57,759 nt of DNA from positions 1 through 57,759 of the forward strand of contig NZ_JAGGLL010000028.1 of the NCBI RefSeq assembly GCF_017874425.1, read 5' to 3'. Positions 1 to 8,509 of the stretch are shown one piece after another. This DNA comes from Clostridium punense. GTDB taxonomy: Bacteria; Bacillota; Clostridia; Clostridiales; Clostridiaceae. The notes beneath the pieces are model-generated. The model was not told the origin of the DNA. It ran no database searches and worked only from the letters and a program-made list of their open reading frames with translations. Within the stretch, counting starts at the first letter, position 1; each line of letters begins with the position of its first letter. A program made the translations under genes and the position numbers.

Positions 1-143
1 TATATAAAAATCATAGACAAATTGAACTGAAAAATATACAGAAAATTAATTGCTTAATTGGAAAATTAAGTTATTCGGAATATGAGTTATAAAAATAAAA
101 TGATTATTTAATAAGCTAATAAAAAATTTACTTATTAATGGAA

Positions 144-1046
144 TTAAAAAAATGCACGATGAAAGTAGAACTGTAAGACCAATTTTAATACAGTTGTTAA
201 TATCGTATCTTTTTTTGCCTTAAATACAGCAAATATAGAAAGAATAGAACCAAATGCTGCAGAACTTTGAACTGTACCATAAATTAACTGAGTACCGCCT
301 AATATTTCAATAATAATATAAGGAAATCCAATAATTATAAATGGAAGTAAGAATACATTTGTTATAATATTATTGCTTACTAATGAAATAATTTTTTTAT
401 TAACAAATAAAACTTTAAATCCCTCAAAGGTATCTTTTAAAAAAGAAGAACTTTTATTAAAGGTTTTATTTAAAGGTATTACCATGAATATTTCCGAGAA
501 TGAAGAGATTAAGAAAGTTAGTCCATCCAGTAATAACATTACTTGGAAGCCTACTAGTTTAAGTAGAAATGCACCTAGTAGTGGAGCCAAAATACTGGTT
601 ATTCTTCCAATAGTACGTTTAACAGCTATAGCATCTGGTAATTCGGTTTTTGTAACTATGGAAGGAAGAATGGTTGTAAATGCAGGTTCAAAAAATACTT
701 CACAAGCTGAAAGAAATATAACCATAACATACATAATTTCAATGTTTAAATTTACCGATAGTGAAAAGATGAACAATAAAATTTCAAATATACCTCTAAT
801 TAAGTCACCAAATATTATTAAATTTTTTCTGTTAACTCTATCAGTAATAGTACCTGCTATAGGACCTAAAATTAAGTTTGGTATCATACCTAATGCAATA
901 ATTGAAGCGAATTTACCTGCTGAGCCAGTTATTTGAAAAATGTATAAAGCAGTGGCAAAATGTAAAACATTAGTACCAAGAGAAGATGTAGACTGTCCCA
1001 AAAGAAAGAGTGTAAAATTTCTATTTTTGAATAATTTAAAATTCAT
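144..1046 (-). pseudogene. MFS efflux permease, truncated at its C-terminus
   Basis: The 300-residue product is the first two thirds of a macrolide-efflux-type major facilitator. It has hydrophobic helices from about residue 10, a TDRVNRKN loop of the MFS motif A kind after helix 2, and further helices to about residue 285. Family members have roughly 400 residues and 12 helices. Here the last helices are missing and the frame ends in an unrelated tail (LQFYFHRAFF), so the 3' end looks deleted or frameshifted. The start is well supported by AAGGAGG 7 bases upstream. I could not find the missing part in positions 1-143. Substrate is unknown, and the protein is probably not functional. Confidence 0.75.
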
Positions 1047-1237
1047 GTATACCTCCTTTATATTCCAATAGTTACATTATAATGGAAATTATATGAAGAC
1101 ATAAGTCTATATTTTGTAATTTTTATATGGTATAATTTAGGTATAGTAAACACCATATGGATATGTCAACAATTAATGTAGAAATAAGATTCTAGAAAAT
1201 AGCATTAAAAAAAGAGCTATTGCCCTTAGTTGATCAT

Positions 1238-1351
1238 TTACTGAACAATATCTTCTTTTATCATTTTTTTCAGTTTATTTGTACAAGGTTTCTCTCCACT
1301 GTTAGCATTAAGATAGCCCTTTGTTAAATCTTCTACTGTACTTTCAAGTTC
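1238..1351 (-). pseudogene. Decayed C-terminal coding remnant, family not recognised
   Basis: Between the MFS start and the operon terminator (about 450 bases) the only coding-like stretch is this open frame of 37 codons ending in TAA. It reads ELESTVEDLTKGYLNANSG and continues with a lysine-rich tail. There is no start codon, and an in-frame TAA sits immediately upstream in an A/T homopolymer, which suggests a frameshift. Further upstream, about 1380-1490, the minus strand also reads as coding-like peptide, but with stops. I do not recognise the family. The rest of 1047-1505 shows nothing else I can support. Confidence 0.35.
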
Positions 1352-1500
1352 TTAAAAAAACATATCATGTTGCACTTAAGCATTGTCTGCAGCTCAAGTG
1401 TTGTATGCTTTGAGGCCAAGCTTTCCTAGCAGAATGTAAGCAGTGAAGCATATGTAGCTCATCAAGAAGAACATCTTTTGCACTATCGACGACTATATAA

Positions 1501-1534
1501 ATAAAAACCCACTACCAATAATTAGTAGTGGGTT
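1501..1534 (-). terminator. Intrinsic terminator of the sugar operon
   Basis: A perfect 10-bp stem (AACCCACTAC with GTAGTGGGTT, 9-base loop) lies just after the ATP-grasp gene. Read on the minus strand it is followed by a T-rich tract (TTTTTATTTAT). This marks the 3' end of the seven-gene operon. Confidence 0.85.
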
Positions 1535-1555
1535 CAATAATTTTCACGTAAATAT

Positions 1556-2608
1556 TCATATCCTGTGAAGCACGTCTGTGGAAAGGGAGTTAAGCTTATT
1601 TAGTGGGAAGTAATAATCAATGTATTGCCTCAATACAAGGCCAGTTGTTGGGCTGCCGGGTGTTACCTCCTGGCAAAGCACTTCTGAGCGTATTAAGCTT
1701 TCCGGCTCATTTATTCCAAATAGTAACCGCATGGATGTAGAACTGCTGAATCTAGGATTTATCTCGAAAATTACTGGCATGGAATCTTTAAGGCGCAATT
1801 GGATATTTATAGCCCCATAGGCTCTCAGTGTACTTGCAACCCTGGCACAATAATCTGCAATGTGGTGATAGTCATCAGAAACTGCTGCAATAGAAACTCC
1901 TTCCAGCAAATACCGTCTTAAAGCGATTTTGGAAATCACCTCTCCCTTTTGATTTATGCAAATCCCTACTGTGAATTCCTGATCCTCATCTGTAAGGTAT
2001 TCCTGTATAATTAGGCCTTTCTTACCCTCTATATTTTCAAGGAGCTGCTCCTTATCCTTAACTAGAACAACACCTATTGAGCCACGTCCAAAACGGGGTT
2101 TCACTATCAAAGGAAATCCAGTACTTTCAATAAATGAGGAGAGCGTACCAGCATCCTCAGGATATCTGATAGTTGCAGGAGTTTGGAAACCACAGCGTGA
2201 TAAATGGCACATGGTGAGCCACTTATCGGTGCAAAGCTCTATCACTGCAGGAGAATTTACAAACACCTTGGCTCCTGTAGACTTTTCAAGAGATTCTCTA
2301 TTTCTTGAATAAAAGGGAAGCTCAGCTGTAGAGCCAATAAATATGGCTTTAATCTGATGATTTATACAAAGATTTTTAATAAACATATAATAGGTTTCTT
2401 CATCTGCTACCCGTGGAGCAATAAAGCTTTTGTCCGCAAAAAATAAACCTAGGGAGTATGGGTTAGTGTCAATTGCTATTGTTTCAACAGGAAGCACCGA
2501 TTCTTTCAGCGACCTAATAATACCATGCCCATATACGGAACCTGCACCTGTAACCAATACACTGAGAGTACCATTAATTTCATTCATATTTTTGCAAGCT
2601 GCTGACAA
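1556..2608 (-). CDS. ATP-grasp ligase (carbamoyl-phosphate-synthase-like fold) of a sugar operon
   Basis: ATP-grasp enzymes join a carboxylate to an amine or thiol through an acyl-phosphate. The N-terminal part has a Rossmann-like start (SVLVTGAGSVYGHG). The central grasp shows LIVKPRFGRGSIGVV and LIIQEYLTDEDQEFTVG, and the metal-binding end reads VIFEINPRFSSST. It is the last gene of the operon and overlaps the DegT gene. Two starts are possible: TTG (used here) with AGGAGG 9 bases upstream, or ATG at 2587, which has no clear ribosome binding site. In this context it may attach an amino acid or other carboxylate to the amino sugar made upstream; that is inference. Family certainty is high, substrate unknown. 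Confidence 0.85.
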   Translation of the reverse strand: MSAACKNMNEINGTLSVLVTGAGSVYGHGIIRSLKESVLPVETIAIDTNPYSLGLFFADKSFIAPRVADEETYYMFIKNLCINHQIKAIFIGSTAELPFYSRNRESLEKSTGAKVFVNSPAVIELCTDKWLTMCHLSRCGFQTPATIRYPEDAGTLSSFIESTGFPLIVKPRFGRGSIGVVLVKDKEQLLENIEGKKGLIIQEYLTDEDQEFTVGICINQKGEVISKIALRRYLLEGVSIAAVSDDYHHIADYCARVASTLRAYGAINIQLRLKDSMPVIFEINPRFSSSTSMRLLFGINEPESLIRSEVLCQEVTPGSPTTGLVLRQYIDYYFPLNKLNSLSTDVLHRI

Positions 2609-3662
2609 TGTAATCAACCTCCTGTTCTGTTAATCCTGGGTGAACAGGTATTGAAACTACTCTCTCAGCAGCTATTCTGGCATTTGTGAAAGATCCCAGG
2701 ATTTCTCCCTGCTGATACAGTGGCTGGTCAGGGATAGCTGTGGGATAATGGATACCATAGCCAATACCCTGTTTTTCCAGGAATTCTATGAAAGCACTGC
2801 GATTGTTGACCCCAAGGGTATATTGGTGATATACATGGTCAAAACCCGATAAGCATACAGGTTTAATAAAAGCGGGGTTGGTTATCTCCCTTAAATATCT
2901 CTCTGCAATAGCTTTGCGCCTTTCATTGAAGTAAGGCAGCTTGCGCAGTTGTTCTATGCCGATTGCTGCATGGATATTAGTCATCCTATAATTGTAGCCA
3001 AGTACATCATGCCTATATTTGGATGTCTGTCCATGGTTTATAAAACTTCTAGCCTTATCAGCTAGCTCTTTGTCTGAGGTCACAACCATGCCCCCTTCTC
3101 CACAGGTCATGTTTTTTGTAGGATAAAAGCTAAAAACCCCACAGTGACCAAAGGTTCCCACTTTCTTTCCATTGATGGATGCACCGTGAGCTTGTGCACA
3201 ATCTTCTATCACTGGCACCTTGTATTCATTAGCTATTGCCATTATCTCTTCCATGTGTGCAGGATAACCATAAAGATGAACTACTAGGATTGCTTTTGCA
3301 TCGGGATGTTTTTTTATAGTTTCTTTCAGCTCTTTAGGCGAAAGGTTGTAATCCTGCAGATTAATGTCACAAAACACAGGAATAGCTTGCGCATAAAGTA
3401 TGGCATTTGAAGTTGCAATAAATGAGAAAGGTGTGGTTATAACTTTGTCCCCTGGTTTAATACATAAAGATAGCAGTGCCACATGAAGGGCTGAGGTGCC
3501 TGAAGAGGTGGCGACGCAATGCTCGCTGCCCTGGAATAGGGCAAAGTCACGTTCAAACATTCTCACATATTCTCCATGGGCTAGCATTCCACTGGATAGA
3601 ACTTCATTCACAAGTGTTTTTTCCTCTATACCAAGCATAGGTTTAGCTAAAGCGATCATCAT
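2580..3662 (-). CDS. DegT/DnrJ/EryC1/StrS-family PLP-dependent sugar aminotransferase
   Basis: The roughly 360-residue length matches the family. PLP contacts are visible: SSGTSALH near residue 53, EDCAQAHG with the pyridine-N aspartate near 154, and the Schiff-base lysine in SFYPTKNMTCGEGG near 183. Such enzymes transaminate keto-sugar nucleotides, usually with glutamate. The start is ATG 3662, because the upstream in-frame ATG at 3674 is part of the GAGGAG ribosome binding site. It overlaps the LpxC-like gene by 20 bases. Partnered with the Gfo/Idh oxidoreductase, it fits the GnnA/GnnB or WlbA/WlbC logic (3-oxidation then 3-amination of UDP-GlcNAc derivatives). The exact sugar position is inferred. 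Confidence 0.9.
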   Translation of the reverse strand: MMIALAKPMLGIEEKTLVNEVLSSGMLAHGEYVRMFERDFALFQGSEHCVATSSGTSALHVALLSLCIKPGDKVITTPFSFIATSNAILYAQAIPVFCDINLQDYNLSPKELKETIKKHPDAKAILVVHLYGYPAHMEEIMAIANEYKVPVIEDCAQAHGASINGKKVGTFGHCGVFSFYPTKNMTCGEGGMVVTSDKELADKARSFINHGQTSKYRHDVLGYNYRMTNIHAAIGIEQLRKLPYFNERRKAIAERYLREITNPAFIKPVCLSGFDHVYHQYTLGVNNRSAFIEFLEKQGIGYGIHYPTAIPDQPLYQQGEILGSFTNARIAAERVVSIPVHPGLTEQEVDYIVSSLQKYE

Positions 3663-4503
3663 TACACTCCTCATAAATTTTTTTACACAGTTCTAGATTT
3701 AATCTGTGACCGGACCTGAAGCCTATCACATGTCCCTGTAACTTTTTCCCAAGTAACATAAGGTCTCCGAGAAGGTCAAGGGCTTTGTGTCGAGCCGGTT
3801 CATTTGGCCATTGCCAGGACCTGTACTCATCACCAGACTTTACCACCAATACATTTGAGCTGACTTTCCCAGTTAGGTTTACAACTTCTTCAACCTCTGA
3901 CTCAATTATATAAGAACGGGCATCTGCCAGCTCTTTAGCAAAGATTTCAGGAGTTATGTCCATTTCAGCTACTTGAGAAAACTCAGGCACATTGGGATAG
4001 TCAAGGACATAGGTTAGTTTAAATCCATGGTAGGGAAGAGCTATCAGGAATTTTTCATATTCCATATCCGCTAAACTTTCACGTTGATATACAACAATGG
4101 GCTTAAGTATTTTTACGATTTCCTTCTTGGCATTTTGCTTAACTATCCCACATCCTGTCAGTGCTCTTTTAAACTCTTTACTGCTGTAATCCTCTGTTAC
4201 GGGCAGGCTGGCCTGTTCCAGCTCTATAAATACGTTGTCTAGTCCTAATCCTGATATGGCTGCCAAGGCATGCTCCGTGTGTTCAATGCGAACATCACCA
4301 TCAACAAGAGAAGTCCATCTGTATTCAACCTTTGCTTTTTCAAATGAGCATTTTATTTTAGGGCAGCCTGGCAGGTCCTTACGGATGAATATTATACCAG
4401 TACTTGGCGGGGCTGGAGAAAAAGTTACCTTTGCATCAGTTTCTCCAGCAATGCTAGTACCCATTACAGAAACCCTTTGTTTAATAGTTTTTTGATTATC
4501 CAT
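3643..4503 (-). CDS. LpxC-like UDP-3-O-acyl-GlcNAc deacetylase homologue
   Basis: LpxC is the zinc deacetylase that commits lipid A synthesis in Gram-negatives. This 286-residue protein aligns by eye over the whole length. It starts with TIKQRVSVMG, has APPSTGIIFIRKDL, and keeps the catalytic glutamate and zinc histidine in HTEHALAAISGLGLDN (E77, H78). It also has HKALDLLGD with H239 and D243 as further zinc ligands, and the catalytic SGH at H266. In E. coli these are E78, H79, H238, D242 and H265. The insert II region that forms the acyl-chain tunnel is diverged (the usual GLxxGGS is replaced). I see no other lipid A gene nearby, so a non-lipid N-acyl sugar nucleotide is the likelier substrate. 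The start is ATG 4503. Confidence 0.9.
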   Translation of the reverse strand: MDNQKTIKQRVSVMGTSIAGETDAKVTFSPAPPSTGIIFIRKDLPGCPKIKCSFEKAKVEYRWTSLVDGDVRIEHTEHALAAISGLGLDNVFIELEQASLPVTEDYSSKEFKRALTGCGIVKQNAKKEIVKILKPIVVYQRESLADMEYEKFLIALPYHGFKLTYVLDYPNVPEFSQVAEMDITPEIFAKELADARSYIIESEVEEVVNLTGKVSSNVLVVKSGDEYRSWQWPNEPARHKALDLLGDLMLLGKKLQGHVIGFRSGHRLNLELCKKIYEECNDDRFS

Positions 4504-4510
4504 TTCAATT

Positions 4511-5485
4511 TCAATTCCTTTCAACTAAACTGCAGAAATCAAGAATTTGTCTGGCCCGTTCCTTATAACTATGTCTTAAATAAACCTCCCTCTGACCATT
4601 GCGCGCTATTTCTTGCCGTGCTGCAGTATTTTTAAGAAAATAATTTACCAGGTTAACTGTATCTTCTGGAGAAGAGGCGCAGGACAGGTGAACATTATTT
4701 GTAAACAGCTTGGTGACAGATTGTGTTGGTACCGTAAGCAAAAAACCACCTGAACCCAGAACTTCAAAAGTCCGAGATGTTAACATGTCCTGGTCATTTT
4801 GCAAACCTAATATAATTCTAGCTGAATTATATACTTTATTTGTTTCCTCATAAGGTAGTTCACCTTTAAGCATATGGCTTGGAATCTTAAAACCCATTAG
4901 CTCCTCATTAAAGCGGTCCCATCGCTTACCCCAAATAGCAATGTTATATCCTCTTTCCACTAAAGGTTTAAGTAATATCTGAACGCTATTCTTACGGTAT
5001 GACTTCCACTCTCTTCCTCCATTACCGATCAAAACTACATCATAATCATATTTACTACTCGGAGGTTCATTCTTATTGAACTGTGGATTGCAACCAAAAT
5101 CCAGATGTCCTGCAGGAAGTCCAAGCTCCCTGTATTTATTTACGCTACCAGGATGTATGGTCATAATTGCATTAGGTTTAAAGGTTTCAATACACCTAAA
5201 GGAACACTTTTCGGTCCATCTTGGATCTTCAGTTGCCCAATAGACATGTTTCACCTTATATTTAGCAGCTCTTTTCACTAGCGCTTCTATATGTTCACGG
5301 CTATACCTGCGGTAAGCCCATCCCATTGTTATCATAATATCAGGCCTAAAGCGATCAACTGCCTCTTCTATAGATCTTCTACTTAAATCTCTCAGGATAA
5401 AAACAGGGCAGTTCAATTCACTAAAGCCTTGTGGCAGCCCAAGAGTATATTTAGAACTATGTGCAAAAAACAGTATTCTTTTCAT
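4511..5485 (-). CDS. CgeB-type glycosyltransferase
   Basis: A 324-residue GT-B-like glycosyltransferase resembling the CgeB spore-maturation / DUF3880 group. It has an N-terminal half with FRPDIMITMGWAYRR and HVYWATEDPRWTE. The C-terminal half has GNGGREWKSYR, IWGKRWDRF, the nucleotide-sugar region TSRTFEVLGSGGFLLT, and a C-terminal helix NGQREVYLRHSYKERA, all typical of the CgeB glycosyl_trans_1_2 domain. No signal peptide or membrane segment is seen. The start has AGAGGTG 6 bases upstream and lies 2 bases after the WbqC-like gene. It probably transfers the sugar built by the neighbouring enzymes to a surface acceptor. CgeB relatives also occur in spore-surface and flagellin glycosylation loci, so the acceptor is open. 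Confidence 0.8.
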   Translation of the reverse strand: MKRILFFAHSSKYTLGLPQGFSELNCPVFILRDLSRRSIEEAVDRFRPDIMITMGWAYRRYSREHIEALVKRAAKYKVKHVYWATEDPRWTEKCSFRCIETFKPNAIMTIHPGSVNKYRELGLPAGHLDFGCNPQFNKNEPPSSKYDYDVVLIGNGGREWKSYRKNSVQILLKPLVERGYNIAIWGKRWDRFNEELMGFKIPSHMLKGELPYEETNKVYNSARIILGLQNDQDMLTSRTFEVLGSGGFLLTVPTQSVTKLFTNNVHLSCASSPEDTVNLVNYFLKNTAARQEIARNGQREVYLRHSYKERARQILDFCSLVERN

Positions 5486-5487
5486 AA

Positions 5488-6177
5488 TTACACCTCTTTC
5501 AACAAAAGCTTACGTGAGCCCTTTGGCCCACAATTAAATAACATATCAACTATAGATAAATTGGGTATAAAATCCGCCCAAAGCTGGGGATATGCTATAG
5601 GCTCATACTCCAAATACTCCAATTTAATACCTTGTTTTTCAAAAATCTCTGGTTGATTATATGCTCTTCCTCCAGTACCGGATAGGTAACTGTCAGCAGA
5701 AAAGTGGCTACAGATTGCAACTATCAGTTCATTTTTTCGAAGCTGAGAAAACTGAGGTAAATCTGATAAAAACACAAGCTTTGTTTTAAGTCCCAGTAGG
5801 TCATGTACTAGCTTTATAAAACCTATGTTTGTATCTATAAGATATCCGGTATCTTGCAATACCTGCTCCATCATGGGGAAAACTTCTTTGAAATAAGGTG
5901 CCTTTGCGTAGTTTACTTTCAGGGCCATAAGATGATTACTTTTCCAACCCGGTATTACAGTAACTTCGTTAAACCGTTGCAAGCCCATGCCTTTTCGTTT
6001 CACCGGAACAGTTAGCAGCTGAGTCCCTTGGGATGTTTTGATAAGATTCCTATTATCCAAGGAACTGCCTGTTTGAAACTGAGCAGTATCTAAAATAAAA
6101 AAAATATCACACTGCGCCATTTTAGCAAAATACCCTGGCCAGGGAATATAATTTGGTTGATGACCTGCTAATTTCAT
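5488..6177 (-). CDS. WbqC-like family protein
   Basis: 229 residues with the family start HQPNYIPWPGYFAKMAQCD, followed by FFILDTAQFQTG, NRNLIKT and LTVPVKRKG. WbqC-like proteins recur in polysaccharide and amino-sugar gene clusters. Their reaction is not settled as far as I know. It is soluble with no signal peptide. AAGGAG lies 8 bases before the ATG. It is part of the operon and sits 17 bases after the acyltransferase-like gene. Confidence 0.85.
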   Translation of the reverse strand: MKLAGHQPNYIPWPGYFAKMAQCDIFFILDTAQFQTGSSLDNRNLIKTSQGTQLLTVPVKRKGMGLQRFNEVTVIPGWKSNHLMALKVNYAKAPYFKEVFPMMEQVLQDTGYLIDTNIGFIKLVHDLLGLKTKLVFLSDLPQFSQLRKNELIVAICSHFSADSYLSGTGGRAYNQPEIFEKQGIKLEYLEYEPIAYPQLWADFIPNLSIVDMLFNCGPKGSRKLLLKEV

Positions 6178-6194
6178 TGCCTTACTCCTTTAAA

Positions 6195-7181
6195 TTATTT
6201 CATATTGTTTACTTCATACAAATAGCATTCACGCAATACTCCATGGCCTCCATAGCCTTCTTTGAAACGGAACAGACCTGTATTCACTCTACTTCCTTTA
6301 GCCTCAGTGGAAATGCCCCAATCTAAATATGAAAAACCATTTTTTAGTCCCCATTCCATCATATGACCAAATATAAGGTTTAAGGGACGAAGGTGCTGGA
6401 AACCATCGTGGTGAGCAATATAAAAACAGTTTATAACTCTATCGTTAAGTAAAAATGCCAAAACCCCCGCTACAGGAGTTACTCCTTCATATGCTGCAAA
6501 GAGTTTTATCCTGTTTGGATAAAGAGTTTTTAGATGTTTAATTTCATCAAGTGTATGTGCGGGCTTTGCATTATGATTATATTTAAGTTTATTTTCTAAG
6601 ATTGGCCAAAAATCATTTATATTGCCATCCTCCACCACTGATAACCCACTTTTCAATGCCTTCTGATAGTTTCGAAAGGCTGTATCACTCATTACCCGCT
6701 TTGCAAAAGGTTCTTCACCTTTTTTTAGTTCAAGTACTGTGGCTAGCTCTGTATAATCAAGCCTAAACCCAGAAAACCTTAAAGCAAAGTCAAGTTGGTC
6801 CGAAAACTCTCTATGGTAAACCCTAGGAACAGGTTTTAGTCGTATATAGTCAAAACCGTTCATGACACAATACTCCACAAGGGCACTTACTAACTCTAAG
6901 GATTTTTTAGTGCTTAGACTGGACTTTATTATGAGGCCTCCATGGGAAGCGCCTGGGTGAGAAATTAGCATGGATTTATCCTCTTGTTGCACTAGGGCAG
7001 CAGGAAGAAGGGCAATGATTTTTTTATCCTCCATAAATATCAGAGAATGATCAGAAAACCTGCCTGAAGGATGATAACCAAGAAATTTTCTCTCCTGCAT
7101 AAAAGTACCATTAACTGAGGAACCCACAAATTCTTCCCACTGATTCTCAAGTTCTTTTGAATAGTTCTTTACAATTACCAT
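6195..7181 (-). CDS. FemAB/BioF2-like acyltransferase (GNAT fold)
   Basis: 328 residues. The C-terminal half (from about residue 165) looks like the FemAB/Acetyltransf_6 GNAT region: MSDTAFRNYQKALKSGLSV, KLFAAYEGVTPVAGVLAFL, and the closing LDWGISTEAKGSRVNTGLFR, FKEGYGG signature. The N-terminal half has the partner lobe (FMQERKFLGYHP, HPGASHGGLII). Such proteins transfer amino-acyl or acyl groups to amines on peptidoglycan precursors or sugars. In this operon a role in acylating the new amino group is plausible but inferred. The start ATG follows GGTG. It sits 42 bases after the oxidoreductase gene. Confidence 0.8.
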   Translation of the reverse strand: MVIVKNYSKELENQWEEFVGSSVNGTFMQERKFLGYHPSGRFSDHSLIFMEDKKIIALLPAALVQQEDKSMLISHPGASHGGLIIKSSLSTKKSLELVSALVEYCVMNGFDYIRLKPVPRVYHREFSDQLDFALRFSGFRLDYTELATVLELKKGEEPFAKRVMSDTAFRNYQKALKSGLSVVEDGNINDFWPILENKLKYNHNAKPAHTLDEIKHLKTLYPNRIKLFAAYEGVTPVAGVLAFLLNDRVINCFYIAHHDGFQHLRPLNLIFGHMMEWGLKNGFSYLDWGISTEAKGSRVNTGLFRFKEGYGGHGVLRECYLYEVNNMK

Positions 7182-7223
7182 AATTTCACCACACTTTCTT
7201 CATTATAATTCTTATGGTCTTCA

Positions 7224-8186
7224 TCAGGTGATGATGATTTTTTCTCCTCCTTTTTCGAGAGAGTCAAAAATGCAATCAATTATTTTTGCCACAAATTCTA
7301 TATTTTCTCTGCCGCTAATAGGTTCCTTGTTTACTCTAATGCATTCCATAAAATGAAGACACTCCTGTGTCAGAGGCTGTGAATTGTCTTCCACTGCCAA
7401 AAAATGCTCTTGCTCTCCGGTATGGAAGATTTGGATTTTTCTATAGGCAGTCTGCGTATCGTCAAATACTAATTTTGTTTTTGAACCAACCAGGGTCATT
7501 TTTCTGGTTTTTTCCCTATGAATAAAGCTAGCAAATATAGACGTTATTTTACCATTGGGAAAACCCATCAGTATATTGATAACATTGTTGTAAGGACTTT
7601 CAATATATCTTTCACCATGGGCAATTACCCAAATAGGGTCCATCCCGATGAGGTGGCGGGAAAGATAAATATCATGAATTGCCAGATCATGAAGAACATC
7701 TACTTTTGGAGCTTGAGACATGGAACTGGTTCTCGTCATATTCAAGTAACATAAATCATCAGCAATATCTTTTTCTTCTAGAAGCTCCTTAATCTTTTTC
7801 ACAGCAGGATGGTAAATCAGTGTATGGCCTGCCATCAATACGGTATTTTTAGCAGTAGCCAATTGAATTAAATCATCACTATCTTTCCTGTTAATTGTCA
7901 CGGGCTTTTCTACTAGAACAGCTTTGCCTTTGCTTATTGCTTCCTTGGCCAATATGTAATGACTTTCAGGTGTTGTGGCTATAATAACCCCCTGCACCTC
8001 ACTGTCATTGAATATATCTGTTTTATTTTTAGTGAACCTGGTCTGAGGGTAATCAGCAGCTGCCTGACTTAGCTTTTCATAGTCTAGGTCACAGGCCCAC
8101 TTCAATTCACAACCCTCTATTGCATTTACGGTTTTCAGATAATTTTTTCCCCATTTTCCACAGCCTATCAAAGCAAGCTTCATCAT
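7224..8186 (-). CDS. Gfo/Idh/MocA-family oxidoreductase, first gene of the sugar operon
   Basis: 320 residues. The NAD(P)-binding Rossmann motif is GCGKWG at residues 8-13, the conserved EKPV is at 93-96, and the catalytic-region histidine is in HDLAIHDIYLS (about H171). Members oxidise or reduce sugar hydroxyls, including the C3 oxidation of UDP-GlcNAc (GnnA) or UDP-GlcNAcA (WlbA/WbpB). Together with the DegT gene it predicts a 3-keto then 3-amino sugar nucleotide. The true start is ATG 8186, because an upstream in-frame GTG at 8195 lies inside the AGAGGTG ribosome binding site. No convincing promoter could be read upstream on this strand. Confidence 0.88.
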   Translation of the reverse strand: MMKLALIGCGKWGKNYLKTVNAIEGCELKWACDLDYEKLSQAAADYPQTRFTKNKTDIFNDSEVQGVIIATTPESHYILAKEAISKGKAVLVEKPVTINRKDSDDLIQLATAKNTVLMAGHTLIYHPAVKKIKELLEEKDIADDLCYLNMTRTSSMSQAPKVDVLHDLAIHDIYLSRHLIGMDPIWVIAHGERYIESPYNNVINILMGFPNGKITSIFASFIHREKTRKMTLVGSKTKLVFDDTQTAYRKIQIFHTGEQEHFLAVEDNSQPLTQECLHFMECIRVNKEPISGRENIEFVAKIIDCIFDSLEKGGEKIIIT

Positions 8187-8509
8187 TTCAGTCACCTCTC
8201 AAATACATACTAATTAAATGCCGGAGCACCATAAATTAATATATTCACACATCCTAGAAAATGTTACTTACATTGAGAATCCTTATCTTGTAAAGGGAAG
8301 AAAATAAAAGGGTCTAAGTTGAAAGATGATTTTGAATTCATCCTTCAGCATAGCCTCATTGTAAATTACTTATTGACATAAGATTACAATCATTCTAACA
8401 TATACATATAATGATAAATTTTGGATATAAAACGGACGCTCGTTATGGGATATAAGTTTAGTGGTATCCTTAGAAATTGCATAATATATTTAACAAGGGA
8501 GTGGTTGGG
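8187..8509. other. Divergent intergenic region between sugar operon and M16C peptidase
   Basis: It holds the ribosome binding site of the oxidoreductase on the minus strand and a sigma-A-type promoter for the peptidase on the plus strand (separate entry). I saw no further dyad, small ORF or structured RNA that I can support. Confidence 0.6.
8373..8401 (+). promoter_or_regulatory. Sigma-A-type promoter of the peptidase gene
   Basis: A consensus TTGACA (8373-8378) is separated by 17 bases from TAACAT (8396-8401). The peptidase start follows about 110 bases downstream. Confidence 0.65.

Noticed and set aside
373-936. 187-codon plus-strand frame opposite the MFS gene
   Set aside because: It mirrors the transporter on the other strand, has no ribosome binding site and reads as antisense of hydrophobic codons.
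3643-4503. LpxC homologue as sign of Gram-negative contamination
   Set aside because: It is embedded in one continuous operon with clostridial-type ribosome binding sites and flanked by low-GC Firmicute genes.
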